Positions 56,120 to 63,410 of a stretch of DNA of 64,000 bases are shown here, one piece after another. Numbering within the stretch: position 1 is the stretch's first letter; each line of letters begins with the position of its first letter. A model generated the notes under the pieces. The model was not told the origin of the DNA and did not search any database. It saw only the letters and a list, made by a program, of their open reading frames with translations. Source of the DNA: Bacteroidota bacterium. Lineage in GTDB: Bacteria > Bacteroidota > Bacteroidia > Chitinophagales > LD1. Location: assembly GCA_016722375.1 (NCBI GenBank), contig JADKJG010000003.1:124001-188000 (forward strand), given 5' to 3'. The translations under genes and the position numbers were made by a program.

Positions 56120-57445
56120 ATGAAAATTGACAAACCATCTTTCATAGAACTTTACAAAACCAAATTCTGGACAAAACTTAATGAAAGTATTGTTCCATTC
56201 ACCGACATGCCGCTTGACAAAGAGGCATTTCTGAATATGCTCCATACTCAAGTAACAGACTTCACTTACACACCAAGCCATCCAAGACACTATATCCTAG
56301 TTAATAAACACAATGGGGTAACTCGTTTTGTTCCCACATTCAATCGGAAAGATTACTGCGTCTATTATCTCTGTATTAAACTGCTCGAACATGAAATTGC
56401 CGTGAATCGGGTCGAAGGAACTTTTGGTGGTTGGACACTTGGAAATCCAATAAGGCTAAAAGAGGAACAAGAGATTATTGAACTGGACTATGTTCCATTC
56501 AATACAATTAACGAATTATCTTGGGCAAGAGAATGGCAGTCATTTCAGGGCATTGCTAGAAAATATAATGAAACCGGTGCATTTGGATATTATATCAACA
56601 TTGATATAGCCAATTTTTACGACACAGTAAATCTTGCGATACTAGAAAGAAAAATCAGGCATGTAATTCCGAAAAACAAACAAGATGTAGTTACTTTATT
56701 ACTTCATTTTTTATAAAATTGGAATAAAAGAATTGAAGGATACAATGTAAAAACAGTTGGACTGCCACAAGACGAAATTGGTGACTGCTCTAGAATTTTA
56801 GCAAACTTCTATTTGCAAGACTACGATTTTGCTATGAAAACGATTTGCGGCAAATACAAATCACAATTCATTCGATTTGCTGACGACCAAATTATCTTTA
56901 CTCATGATAAAGAAACGGCAAGGCTAATTTTATTTGAAGCATCAAAAGAACTCTTTAAGATTAACCTTAACATTAACAGTAGTAAAGTAAAGGAGTTTGC
57001 CAGCAGAGCAGAGTTTGAAACTTATTGGGCATTTGAAATCTTCGATTTACTCCGAGACAAAGAGAACAAGGACGCTATAAATTGTGGAGTTGAGAAATAC
57101 TTTCAACTTATTGATAGTAACACACGATTTAAAGATAGTTCGGTTCTTAAAAGATTGCTGACAATAAATTTTAGTCTTATTGAGCCAAAACACCGACATA
57201 GACTAATCAGTGGTTTTTTGACAGAGACTTTTTTATTCGGACTTCAACTTTGGCATTTCAGACGTATTCGAGTAGCTGTTAACAATGACAGCGAGTTTTT
57301 TGGACAGCTAGACACCATGATTCCTACGGCATTGTTCAATTCTTTTCTTTTCAATCTTAGACTATTCTATTCTAAAGACAGGAAAGAATTTGACTTGACA
57401 GTTATTGATGACAGAATTAAAGAACTCGAAAATGCCAGCCGCTAA
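56120..57445 (+). pseudogene. Reverse transcriptase (defence-type) with one in-frame stop
   Basis: 441 codons in a single frame, interrupted only by TAA at 56714-56716 (codon 199). Palm-domain motifs lie on both sides of the stop: motif A YYINIDIANFYDTVN (~157-171), motif B-like GLPQDEIGDCSRILANFYL (~214-232) and motif C QFIRFADDQIIF with the catalytic Asp pair (246-249). The protein has no group II intron maturase or X domain. The ~180-residue C-terminal part (ETYWAFEIFDLLRDKE; ISGFLTETFLFGLQLWHFRR) is unrecognised. The FADD rather than YADD box and length resemble unknown-group/defence RTs (UG/DRT) more than classic retrons. Neighbour: Abi-alpha. The stop may be real inactivation or one wrong base. 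Confidence 0.8.
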
Positions 57446-57452
57446 CAGCCCC

Positions 57453-57480
57453 CACTGGCGCGAGCGTCCGCTCGTGCCAA
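57453..57480. repeat. REP hairpin (left end of RAYT element)
   Basis: 28 bp, imperfect palindrome around CGAGCG/CGCTCG, exactly inverted relative to 58087-58114. Together they bracket the RAYT gene. Confidence 0.9.
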
Positions 57481-57502
57481 CACCACACATAGCGAGCAAC
57501 TA

Positions 57503-58063
57503 TTAATGACAGAAGGGCCCTAACAAAATCACTTCTTTTTCCGAGGGTAGTTGCATATAATTTGTAGCGCTACTAAAACGCCAATCTTCTGGTTTAAATA
57601 CATAACCCGCTTCCACCGGGTTATTATGAATATAGTGCAGTTTCTGTTCTGTAATTTCAGGTGTACTGAGTTCAGCAGGATGATTCCCTTCCTGCCACAA
57701 TTGAAAGCCCTTGTGATGGGCGCTTTTTTCACCCGCGCGTTTCATCATCCAAAGCATCCATTCTTTTCGACTCTCGCCCGGATGGTTATGAATCGCTTCC
57801 TTCAGCGTTCGCGATGTATAGCTTTTAAAATCACGCATGATACCTTCCAGAGGTTCCTTGCTTGAGCCGATGATCAAATGAATATGGCTTGGCATGATAC
57901 AGTAAGCATACAGCTCAAGCCCTTTATTATTTTCGCAAAAAGTGAGACTTTCCATTATGGTTTTGCAATAATCGGTTCTCGAGAACAAATCTATCCAATA
58001 GACTACCGCAAAACTCACGAAATAAAGGTGCCCATCATTTACAAACTTGTATTTGCTGCTCAT
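57503..58063 (-). CDS. REP-associated tyrosine transposase (RAYT, IS200-like Y1)
   Basis: 186 residues. The HUH motif is in YCIMPSHIHLIIGSSKEPLE with His-x-His; the catalytic Tyr lies downstream, likely in the helix LHYIHNNPVEAGYVFKPEDW. Start MSSKYKFVNDGHLYFVSFAV and end SSATNYMQLPSEKEVILLGP are typical of RAYTs. It is expected to nick and move REP sequences, here the flanking 28-bp palindromes. The full unit 57453-58114 is intact. Confidence 0.92.
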   Translation of the reverse strand: MSSKYKFVNDGHLYFVSFAVVYWIDLFSRTDYCKTIMESLTFCENNKGLELYAYCIMPSHIHLIIGSSKEPLEGIMRDFKSYTSRTLKEAIHNHPGESRKEWMLWMMKRAGEKSAHHKGFQLWQEGNHPAELSTPEITEQKLHYIHNNPVEAGYVFKPEDWRFSSATNYMQLPSEKEVILLGPFCH

Positions 58064-58086
58064 AAACTAAATATAGCCGTTTTGAT

Positions 58087-58114
58087 TTGGCACGAGCGGA
58101 CGCTCGCGCCAGTG
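58087..58114. repeat. REP hairpin (right end of RAYT element)
   Basis: Exact reverse complement of 57453-57480 (28/28). Confidence 0.92.
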
Positions 58115-58216
58115 CAAGGGTGAGAATCAAGGCGCATCTTGCGCTTTAAAATGCCGGAGGCAATTCAAGCCGACACTAGCGAGACGCGCGCGACAGCAGG
58201 AAACGAATAAAACGCT

Positions 58217-58468
58217 TTAGGCACTCTTTATAAATTCCAGCCGTATAGTACTACAATCCATTTCGGGGGCTATATCTATCAGGTAAAATTGCTTTTTATT
58301 GAATTCGCGGTTACAATAATCTTCTATGAACTTGGTTTCGCGGGTATTGGCCTCAAGCAACAGGTAATTGTCTATCATCTGTTGTTCGCGCTCTTCGGTA
58401 GAGCTAAGCGTTATTATATAGGTTATATCCGGGTCGTTGTTTTCAACCTTTATCAATTTGTGTTCCAT
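58217..58468 (-). CDS. Small hypothetical protein
   Basis: 83 residues: MEHKLIKVENNDPDITYIIT, LSSTEEREQQMIDNYLLLEA, NTRETKFIEDYCNREFNKKQ, then FYLIDIAPEMDCSTIRLEF. Charged, with two predicted strands around a helix. No family is recognised. It sits between the RAYT element and a truncated RAYT copy, with a short gap on both sides. Coding status uncertain. Confidence 0.4.
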   Translation of the reverse strand: MEHKLIKVENNDPDITYIITLSSTEEREQQMIDNYLLLEANTRETKFIEDYCNREFNKKQFYLIDIAPEMDCSTIRLEFIKSA

Positions 58469-58536
58469 CTATATGCTAATATAAGTGTTCGGGCTGCATT
58501 GGCGCGGGATTTAGCCTCTTTTCACATTTGTTCCCT

Positions 58537-58563
58537 CTCGGCGTAGGCTTAGCCTACGCCGAG
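58537..58563. other. Perfect 12-bp hairpin
   Basis: CTCGGCGTAGGC / GCCTACGCCGAG with a TTA loop. No T run follows; a REP-like or cruciform signal rather than a standard terminator. Confidence 0.6.
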
Positions 58564-58622
58564 ATGCGGTATTACCGTTTCCAATTATTTCTACCCATCT
58601 AATTTCCACGGCTCCAATCACC

Positions 58623-58790
58623 CACTGGCGCGAGCGTACGCTCGTGCCAACACCACACATAGCGAGCAACTATTAATGATAGAACGGCCCTAACAAAATC
58701 ACTTCCCTTTCCGAGGGTAGTTGCATATAATTCGTAGCGCTACTAAAACGCCAATCTTCTGGTTTAAATACATAACCCGCTTCCACCGGG
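58623..58790 (-). pseudogene. Truncated second copy of the RAYT element
   Basis: 168 bp repeat the first 168 bp of the RAYT element (57453-57620) at ~95%, in the same orientation, including a REP (now a fuller palindrome, GCGAGCGTACGCTC) and the last ~40 codons of the transposase. The copy stops abruptly at CCACCGGG and runs into the tetR control region. Confidence 0.88.
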
Positions 58791-58824
58791 TGAGCTAATA
58801 GTTATCGGTTCTGTACAGATTTCT

Positions 58825-58846
58825 TACTTTCGCTAACAAATGTTAG
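58825..58846 (+). promoter_or_regulatory. tetR -7 box and operator-like palindrome
   Basis: TACTTTCG (58825-58832) is followed at once by CTAAC-AAAT-GTTAG (58833-58846), a perfect 5-bp inverted repeat of the kind bound by TetR dimers, lying three bases before the ATG at 58849. Self-repression is likely. Confidence 0.5.
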
Positions 58847-58848
58847 TT

Positions 58849-59424
58849 ATGGCTACCGCTGTATTATCTACCAAACAGAATATACGTCAAGCTGCTCAGC
58901 GGCTTTTCCGCGACCGGGGCTATGCGTCTGTTGGCATGCGCGAACTGGCAAAAAAAGTTGGCATCGAGGCCCCAAGTATTTATAATCACTATAAAAGCAA
59001 GGACGATATCCTTCGGGAAATCTGCTTTGAAATTGGAGAGCAGTTTTTCAAAGCCGTTGACTCAATTAATACTAATGAAAAGTCGGTTAAAGTACTTCGG
59101 GCTTACATCAAGGCGCATATTGGTGTGATGGCGAATAATATGGAAGCATCGAATGTCTTTTTTCACGAGTGGATGTTTTTGGAAGAGCCTAATCTTGGCA
59201 AATTCAAGAAAATGCGTCAACAATACGAACAGAAATACAGGGAAGTGATTGACAAGGGGATTAAAAAGGGAGATTTGAAACCTTTAAACACGCGACTTAT
59301 CATTCTTACTATCTTTTCGGCTATCAATTCCACCTATGATTTGTACAAATCCAGCGAGAAACTGAGCCAGGAGGAGATCGCGGAACAGATAACTGATTTA
59401 CTATTAAAAGGGTTGAAGAGTTAG
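58849..59424 (+). CDS. TetR family regulator, likely of the paa genes
   Basis: 191 residues from ATG 58849 (MATAVLSTKQNIRQAAQRLF); an ATG at 58840 lies within the operator-like repeat. The N-terminal HTH is RGYASVGMRELAKKVGIEAP then SIYNHYKSKDDILREICFEI. The C-terminal helices resemble ligand-binding domains of TetR proteins tied to fatty acid or aromatic-CoA degradation (FFHEWMFLEEPNLGKF). It is transcribed toward the paa genes and probably senses phenylacetyl-CoA or a related CoA thioester; the ligand is an inference from position. Confidence 0.82.
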   Translation: MATAVLSTKQNIRQAAQRLFRDRGYASVGMRELAKKVGIEAPSIYNHYKSKDDILREICFEIGEQFFKAVDSINTNEKSVKVLRAYIKAHIGVMANNMEASNVFFHEWMFLEEPNLGKFKKMRQQYEQKYREVIDKGIKKGDLKPLNTRLIILTIFSAINSTYDLYKSSEKLSQEEIAEQITDLLLKGLKS

Positions 59425-59447
59425 TTGTTGGTTGATAGTTGTTAGAA

Positions 59448-59741
59448 ATGAGTGAGTATAAGACATATAAAGAATTGGACGTTTGGAAAAAGGCAAGGTT
59501 GCTTGTAAAAGAAGTGTATAGGGTCACAAAGTCATTTCCAAAAGAAGAAGTTTATGGTCTCACCAGTCAGTTAAGGCGTGCATCAGTATCGGTGGCCGCA
59601 AATATCTCGGAGGGGTGTGGTCGCCAGTATAAAAAAGAGACGATTCAGTTTCTGCATATAGCCCGTGGATCACTTTATGAAATACATAGGGAAATCAGAA
59701 TTAAACTAATAACCAGCAACGAACAACTGTCAACTAAATAA
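59448..59741 (+). CDS. Four-helix-bundle (23S rRNA IVP-family) protein, short C-terminus
   Basis: 97 residues from ATG 59448 (MSEYKTYKELDVWKKARLLV). The family signature is YGLTSQLRRASVSVAANISE then GCGRQYKKETIQFLHIARGS. The normal fourth helix ending (ELETQLxxAxxLGY) is replaced by IHREIRIKLITSNEQLSTK, so the protein is about 20 residues short. Small proteins of this type are found inside rRNA intervening sequences and scattered as solo genes in Bacteroidetes; their role is unclear. It lies six bases before paaA. Confidence 0.7.
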   Translation: MSEYKTYKELDVWKKARLLVKEVYRVTKSFPKEEVYGLTSQLRRASVSVAANISEGCGRQYKKETIQFLHIARGSLYEIHREIRIKLITSNEQLSTK

Positions 59742-59747
59742 AAAACC

Positions 59748-60734
59748 ATGTACGGAAGCACAAACCTGAGCGAAGAAGATGCAAAGCGGATGGACTCCAC
59801 TGCTGAAGATGCAGTGAAGTTACACGCCTTTGAAGAACGCATTTCCAGAGGTGAAAAGATAGAACCTAATGACTGGATGCCTGCGGAATATCGCAAGCAA
59901 CTCATTCGGATGATTGAACAACATGCCCACTCAGAAATTGTAGGGGCCTTGCCGGAAGGCACTTGGATTACTCGTGCCCCCAATTTCAGAAGAAAACTTG
60001 CTCTGATTGCAAAAGTGCAGGATGAAATCGGCCATGGACAGTTGCTGTATAGCGCGGCTGAAACGCTGGGCAAAACAAGGGAGCAGATGCTGGAAGATTT
60101 GCTGAATGGCAAATCAAAATATTCCAATGTCTTTAACTATCCCGCCAAGACATGGGCAGATGTGGCTGTAATAGGTTTCTTAGTGGATGGGGCAGCGATT
60201 GTTAATCAGGTGATAAATTCCAAAGGAAGCTATGGGCCTTATTGCCGGGCACTGGAAAGAATCTGCTATGAAGAAAGTTTTCATTTGAAACAGGGACATG
60301 ACAATGTGGTTTATCTGGCTACCGGCTCGAAGTATCAGCGCGAGATTTTACAGGATGCGATAAACAGATGGTACCGCCCTTTGTTACATTTCTTTGGCCC
60401 GCCCGATAAGATGAGTGCGCATAGTGAAAAGCTGATGAAATGGAAAGTGAAGTTGGCCTCAAACGACGATATGCGGAATCAGTTTCTTGATCAGTATGTT
60501 CCAAAGATTTTGGAATTAGATATCACCTTCCCAGACCCGAATTTGAAACGAAACAACGATGGCATCTGGGAGTTCAGCGATCCGGATTGGAATGAATTCA
60601 AACGCGTAATAAACGGTGGTGGCCCATGCAATGCCGAGCGTATCGAAGTGAGAAGGTATGCCGAAGAAGCGGGTAGATGGGTGCGGGCGGCTTTGATGAA
60701 TCCTAGTGAGAAGTATGCAGTGCCTTTGGCTTAA
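59748..60734 (+). CDS. paaA: Phenylacetyl-CoA 1,2-epoxidase catalytic subunit PaaA
   Basis: 328 residues. Ferritin-like diiron motifs: [32 protein letters not shown] and [20 protein letters not shown] (E-x-x-H). Also family stretches [20 protein letters not shown] and [20 protein letters not shown]. It inserts one oxygen atom into the ring of phenylacetyl-CoA, working with PaaB, C, D and an electron-transfer subunit (PaaE, not in the window). Flanked by two four-helix-bundle genes. Confidence 0.95.
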   Translation: MYGSTNLSEEDAKRMDSTAEDAVKLHAFEERISRGEKIEPNDWMPAEYRKQLIRMIEQHAHSEIVGALPEGTWITRAPNFRRKLALIAKVQDEIGHGQLLYSAAETLGKTREQMLEDLLNGKSKYSNVFNYPAKTWADVAVIGFLVDGAAIVNQVINSKGSYGPYCRALERICYEESFHLKQGHDNVVYLATGSKYQREILQDAINRWYRPLLHFFGPPDKMSAHSEKLMKWKVKLASNDDMRNQFLDQYVPKILELDITFPDPNLKRNNDGIWEFSDPDWNEFKRVINGGGPCNAERIEVRRYAEEAGRWVRAALMNPSEKYAVPLA

Positions 60735-60748
60735 AATGTGACGATGAT

Positions 60749-61171
60749 ATGGGACAAGGGACAGGTGAAATAGGGCAAGGGGCAAGTGAAGAGAAAACCA
60801 AGGCGGTCATTAAAGATAGTTTAGACCAAGTGTTATTCTATCGGGAATCCATAGCGTTGTGGGATTTGTTTTGGGACGATAGTGAAATTATGATGAAAGA
60901 TTTGCGTGGCAGAGAAATGGTGAAGCAACTCACAAGGTCTGTATATTCCATATCCGCAAATATTGAAGAGGGATACGGGAGAGGATTTGGAAAGGAATAT
61001 CCTCAGTTTCTCCGATATGCACGAGGTTCTGCAAGAGAAACGAAGGGTGGCTATGAAAAGGCAAAGCGACTTTTACCTGCTAATGTTGTAGAAGATAGAA
61101 TTGAAAGATTGCAGAAAATTATTGGAGCAATTACAAAAACATTGAAAACACTTTCTGAAAAACAAAAATAA
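60749..61171 (+). CDS. Second four-helix-bundle (IVP-family) protein
   Basis: 140 residues. MGQGTGEIGQGASEEKTKAV is an N-terminal extension. The core VIKDSLDQVLFYRESIALWD, LTRSVYSISANIEEGYGRGF, GKEYPQFLRYARGSARETKG belongs to the same family as the preceding small gene. It is inserted between paaA and paaB with 14- and 10-bp gaps, an unusual place. Likely cotranscribed; function unknown. Confidence 0.75.
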   Translation: MGQGTGEIGQGASEEKTKAVIKDSLDQVLFYRESIALWDLFWDDSEIMMKDLRGREMVKQLTRSVYSISANIEEGYGRGFGKEYPQFLRYARGSARETKGGYEKAKRLLPANVVEDRIERLQKIIGAITKTLKTLSEKQK

Positions 61172-61181
61172 ACCAGTTCTC

Positions 61182-61571
61182 ATGTCTCATGTCCCATTAA
61201 CCGATTCACTAGATCCAAGAATCAAACGCCTCGACCTGAAGAAGGCAGAAGAAGGCGAAGTCCACACCAATAGCCACCTGATAACCTGGGAAGTTTTCCA
61301 TCAGGAAAAGCGAGGTAAACAGGTGGAGCATGTGGGCATCGTTCACGCACCGAATCCAGAGATGGCTTTGGTCATGGCCAAAGAAGTATTTGGACGAAGG
61401 GGAAAGACTACCAATTTATGGGTAGCCAAAACCAGTGAGGTTTATACATTTTCTGCCGAAGATGAAGACATGTTTGAAACGACACCTGAAAAAACATTCC
61501 GCGACCCGGCATTTTATAAAGTAAGAGACCGGATTGAGAAATTTCAAAAACAAAACAAAGTAAAGCCATGA
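61182..61571 (+). CDS. paaB: Phenylacetyl-CoA epoxidase subunit PaaB
   Basis: 129 residues. Its core, SHLITWEVFHQEKRGKQVEH then VGIVHAPNPEMALVMAKEVF and GRRGKTTNLWVAKTSEVYTF, matches PaaB. PaaB is a small structural partner of the PaaA-PaaC core. Overlaps paaC by 4 bp. Slightly longer than E. coli PaaB (95 residues) by an N-terminal extension and a C-terminal tail. Confidence 0.93.
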   Translation: MSHVPLTDSLDPRIKRLDLKKAEEGEVHTNSHLITWEVFHQEKRGKQVEHVGIVHAPNPEMALVMAKEVFGRRGKTTNLWVAKTSEVYTFSAEDEDMFETTPEKTFRDPAFYKVRDRIEKFQKQNKVKP

Positions 61572-62326
61572 ATACCGCTGCTGTAAAAGACCTACTTTTA
61601 AAAATGGCAGATGATGCACTTATCATCGGTCACCGCAATTCAGAATGGACTGGTATCGGGCCCATGCTTGAAGAAGACCTGGCGTTTTCTTCTATGGCAC
61701 AAGATAAAATTGGCCATGCACAGGCACTCTATACTATTCTTCATGAAATTTTGGGTGAAGCAAACCCGGATACTTTGGCTTTCAAACGAGAAGAAAAACA
61801 ATTTCGTTGCTGCCAGTTTGTTGAGCAACCGATTGGCGAATACGACTTCAGTATCATTCGTCAATTTCTTTTTGACCATGCTGAGTTGATTCGCTATGAC
61901 TTATTGACGCAGTCTTCCTTTCAAGCGGTAGCACAACTCGCAAAGAAGGTGAAGGGCGAAATAAAATATCACGTGATGCACGCCGATACCTTTGTCAAAC
62001 AACTTGGCAAAGGAACAGAAGAGAGCCATGCTCGTTTGCAAAAGGCATTGAATAATTCCTGGCATCTTGCACTTGGCATTTTTGAAAAAAGTGAATTTGA
62101 GGATGTCTTAATAAAGGATGGGATATTTGCCGGTGAGGAAGCATTGAAAAATAGATGGCTGGAAAAAATCACACCAATTATTCAGTCTGCTGATTTGAAA
62201 CTCCCTGTCACCGATGAAAGCAAAATAGTTTATGGCGGCAGAAAAGGTTTTCACTCCGAATATTTGAAACCACTTTTAGATGAAATGTGTGAAGTGGTAA
62301 GGACCGATATAAATGCGGAATGGTGA
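61568..62326 (+). CDS. paaC: Phenylacetyl-CoA epoxidase subunit PaaC
   Basis: 252 residues, ferritin-like but without full diiron ligands. Features: DALIIGHRNSEWTGIGPMLE, SSMAQDKIGHAQALYTILHE and VKGEIKYHVMHADTFVKQLG. It holds PaaA and shapes the active site. Start overlaps paaB; its stop overlaps paaD by 7 bp. Confidence 0.94.
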   Translation: MNTAAVKDLLLKMADDALIIGHRNSEWTGIGPMLEEDLAFSSMAQDKIGHAQALYTILHEILGEANPDTLAFKREEKQFRCCQFVEQPIGEYDFSIIRQFLFDHAELIRYDLLTQSSFQAVAQLAKKVKGEIKYHVMHADTFVKQLGKGTEESHARLQKALNNSWHLALGIFEKSEFEDVLIKDGIFAGEEALKNRWLEKITPIIQSADLKLPVTDESKIVYGGRKGFHSEYLKPLLDEMCEVVRTDINAEW

Positions 62327-62847
62327 ACGAGTTGACAGCCAACGGTTCACAGTGGACAGAGGCTGCGGTTTGGCAGGTTCTTGAAAACGTCAAAGATCCT
62401 GAAATTCCTGTCCTATCTGTTATAGATATGGGCATCATCACGGCTGTTCAAATCTCCAATCCTAAGCCTGAAACCCGAAATGCTATTGTCATTATGACCC
62501 CTACCTTTGTTGGCTGTCCGGCTATAGAGGTGATGAAGAAGAACATCTATGAGGAAGTAAAAAAACTTGGTTTTGATGAGGTAAAAGTACAGGTAGATTT
62601 TGATGTGAAATGGACTTCGGACCGGATGAAGCCTGAAGCTAAAATAAAGTTAGAAAAATTTGGACTTGCCCCTCCTCCCGAAATGAAAGATGAAGAACTT
62701 TCAGAAGAAATGTTGAATCGTGTTCGTTGTCCTCATTGTGGAAGTACCGATACCACACTACGTTCCTCCTTTGGCTCTACTCTTTGCCGCGCCATTCGAT
62801 TCTGTTTCAACTGCAAGCAAGGCTTTGAACAATTCAAGCCCATTTAG
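62320..62847 (+). CDS. paaD: Phenylacetyl-CoA epoxidase assembly subunit PaaD
   Basis: 175 residues. A MIP18/DUF59 domain (VKDPEIPVLSVIDMGIITAV, MTPTFVGCPAIEVMKKNIYE) is followed by a C-terminal Cys-rich zinc ribbon (CPHCGSTDTTLRSSFGSTLC...FCFNCKQGFEQF). PaaD likely helps insert metal or Fe-S into the complex. The last gene of the paa block; 21-bp array E begins two bases after its stop. Confidence 0.93.
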   Translation: MVNELTANGSQWTEAAVWQVLENVKDPEIPVLSVIDMGIITAVQISNPKPETRNAIVIMTPTFVGCPAIEVMKKNIYEEVKKLGFDEVKVQVDFDVKWTSDRMKPEAKIKLEKFGLAPPPEMKDEELSEEMLNRVRCPHCGSTDTTLRSSFGSTLCRAIRFCFNCKQGFEQFKPI

Positions 62848-62849
62848 AG

Positions 62850-63207
62850 AACAGACCCCTTGTTTTATGATAACAGGGACCGAATAGCTACGAACTGGTC
62901 CCTATCTCTTGCTAACTGGTACCGAATAGCAGCTAACAGGCACCTGTCTTTGGCTAACAGGGACCGAATCGCTGCGAACAAGCACCTGTCTTTGGCTAAC
63001 TGGTACCGAGTAGCTACGAACTGGTACCTGTCTCTTGCTAACTGGTACCGAGTAGCAGCTAACAGGCACCTGTCTTTAGCTAACAGGGACCGAGTAGCTA
63101 CGAACAGGCACCTATCTCTTACGAACAGGGACCGAATAGCTACTAACAGGCACCTGTCTCTTGCTAACAGGGACCGAATAGCTGGAGATGGGTACCGAAT
63201 AGCAACG
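62850..63207. repeat. 21-bp tandem array E (16 units, alternating 42-bp super-repeat)
   Basis: Sixteen in-register 21-bp units begin at 62872; a 22-bp partial unit lies before them. Two unit types alternate: type 1 with GGGACCGAATAGC and type 2 with GGCACCTGTCTCTT (both after AAC), so the true period is 42 bp. Type 2 contains the dyad ACAGG-CA-CCTGT. The 14-residue frame LSLANWYRIAANRH is open on plus; an opposite frame is open on minus. It fills the convergent gap between paaD and an OmpA gene. A weak CCTC/GAGG hairpin plus TTTTT at ~63393 may end the paa transcript. Confidence 0.93.
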
Positions 63208-63410
63208 GGTCGGTCAAAAATGGAAGAAGAAAAGGACAATTTGGCATGGATCTCGTTGATCCAGAAAGCTTTGATACATACTTATAGCGATTCCTTTTGT
63301 CACATATATTTTAGGCAACATTTATGGGCTAATTAATCCGTGAATCTCCAACCGTCTATTAAGGTTAAAGAATGGATATTCAGAGTCTCTCCTCGGGGGA
63401 CGGAGGTTTT

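Noticed and set aside
62860..63336. 158-residue open frame through array E as a gene
   Set aside because: Produced by the 42-bp super-repeat; opposite frame also open, no known domain.
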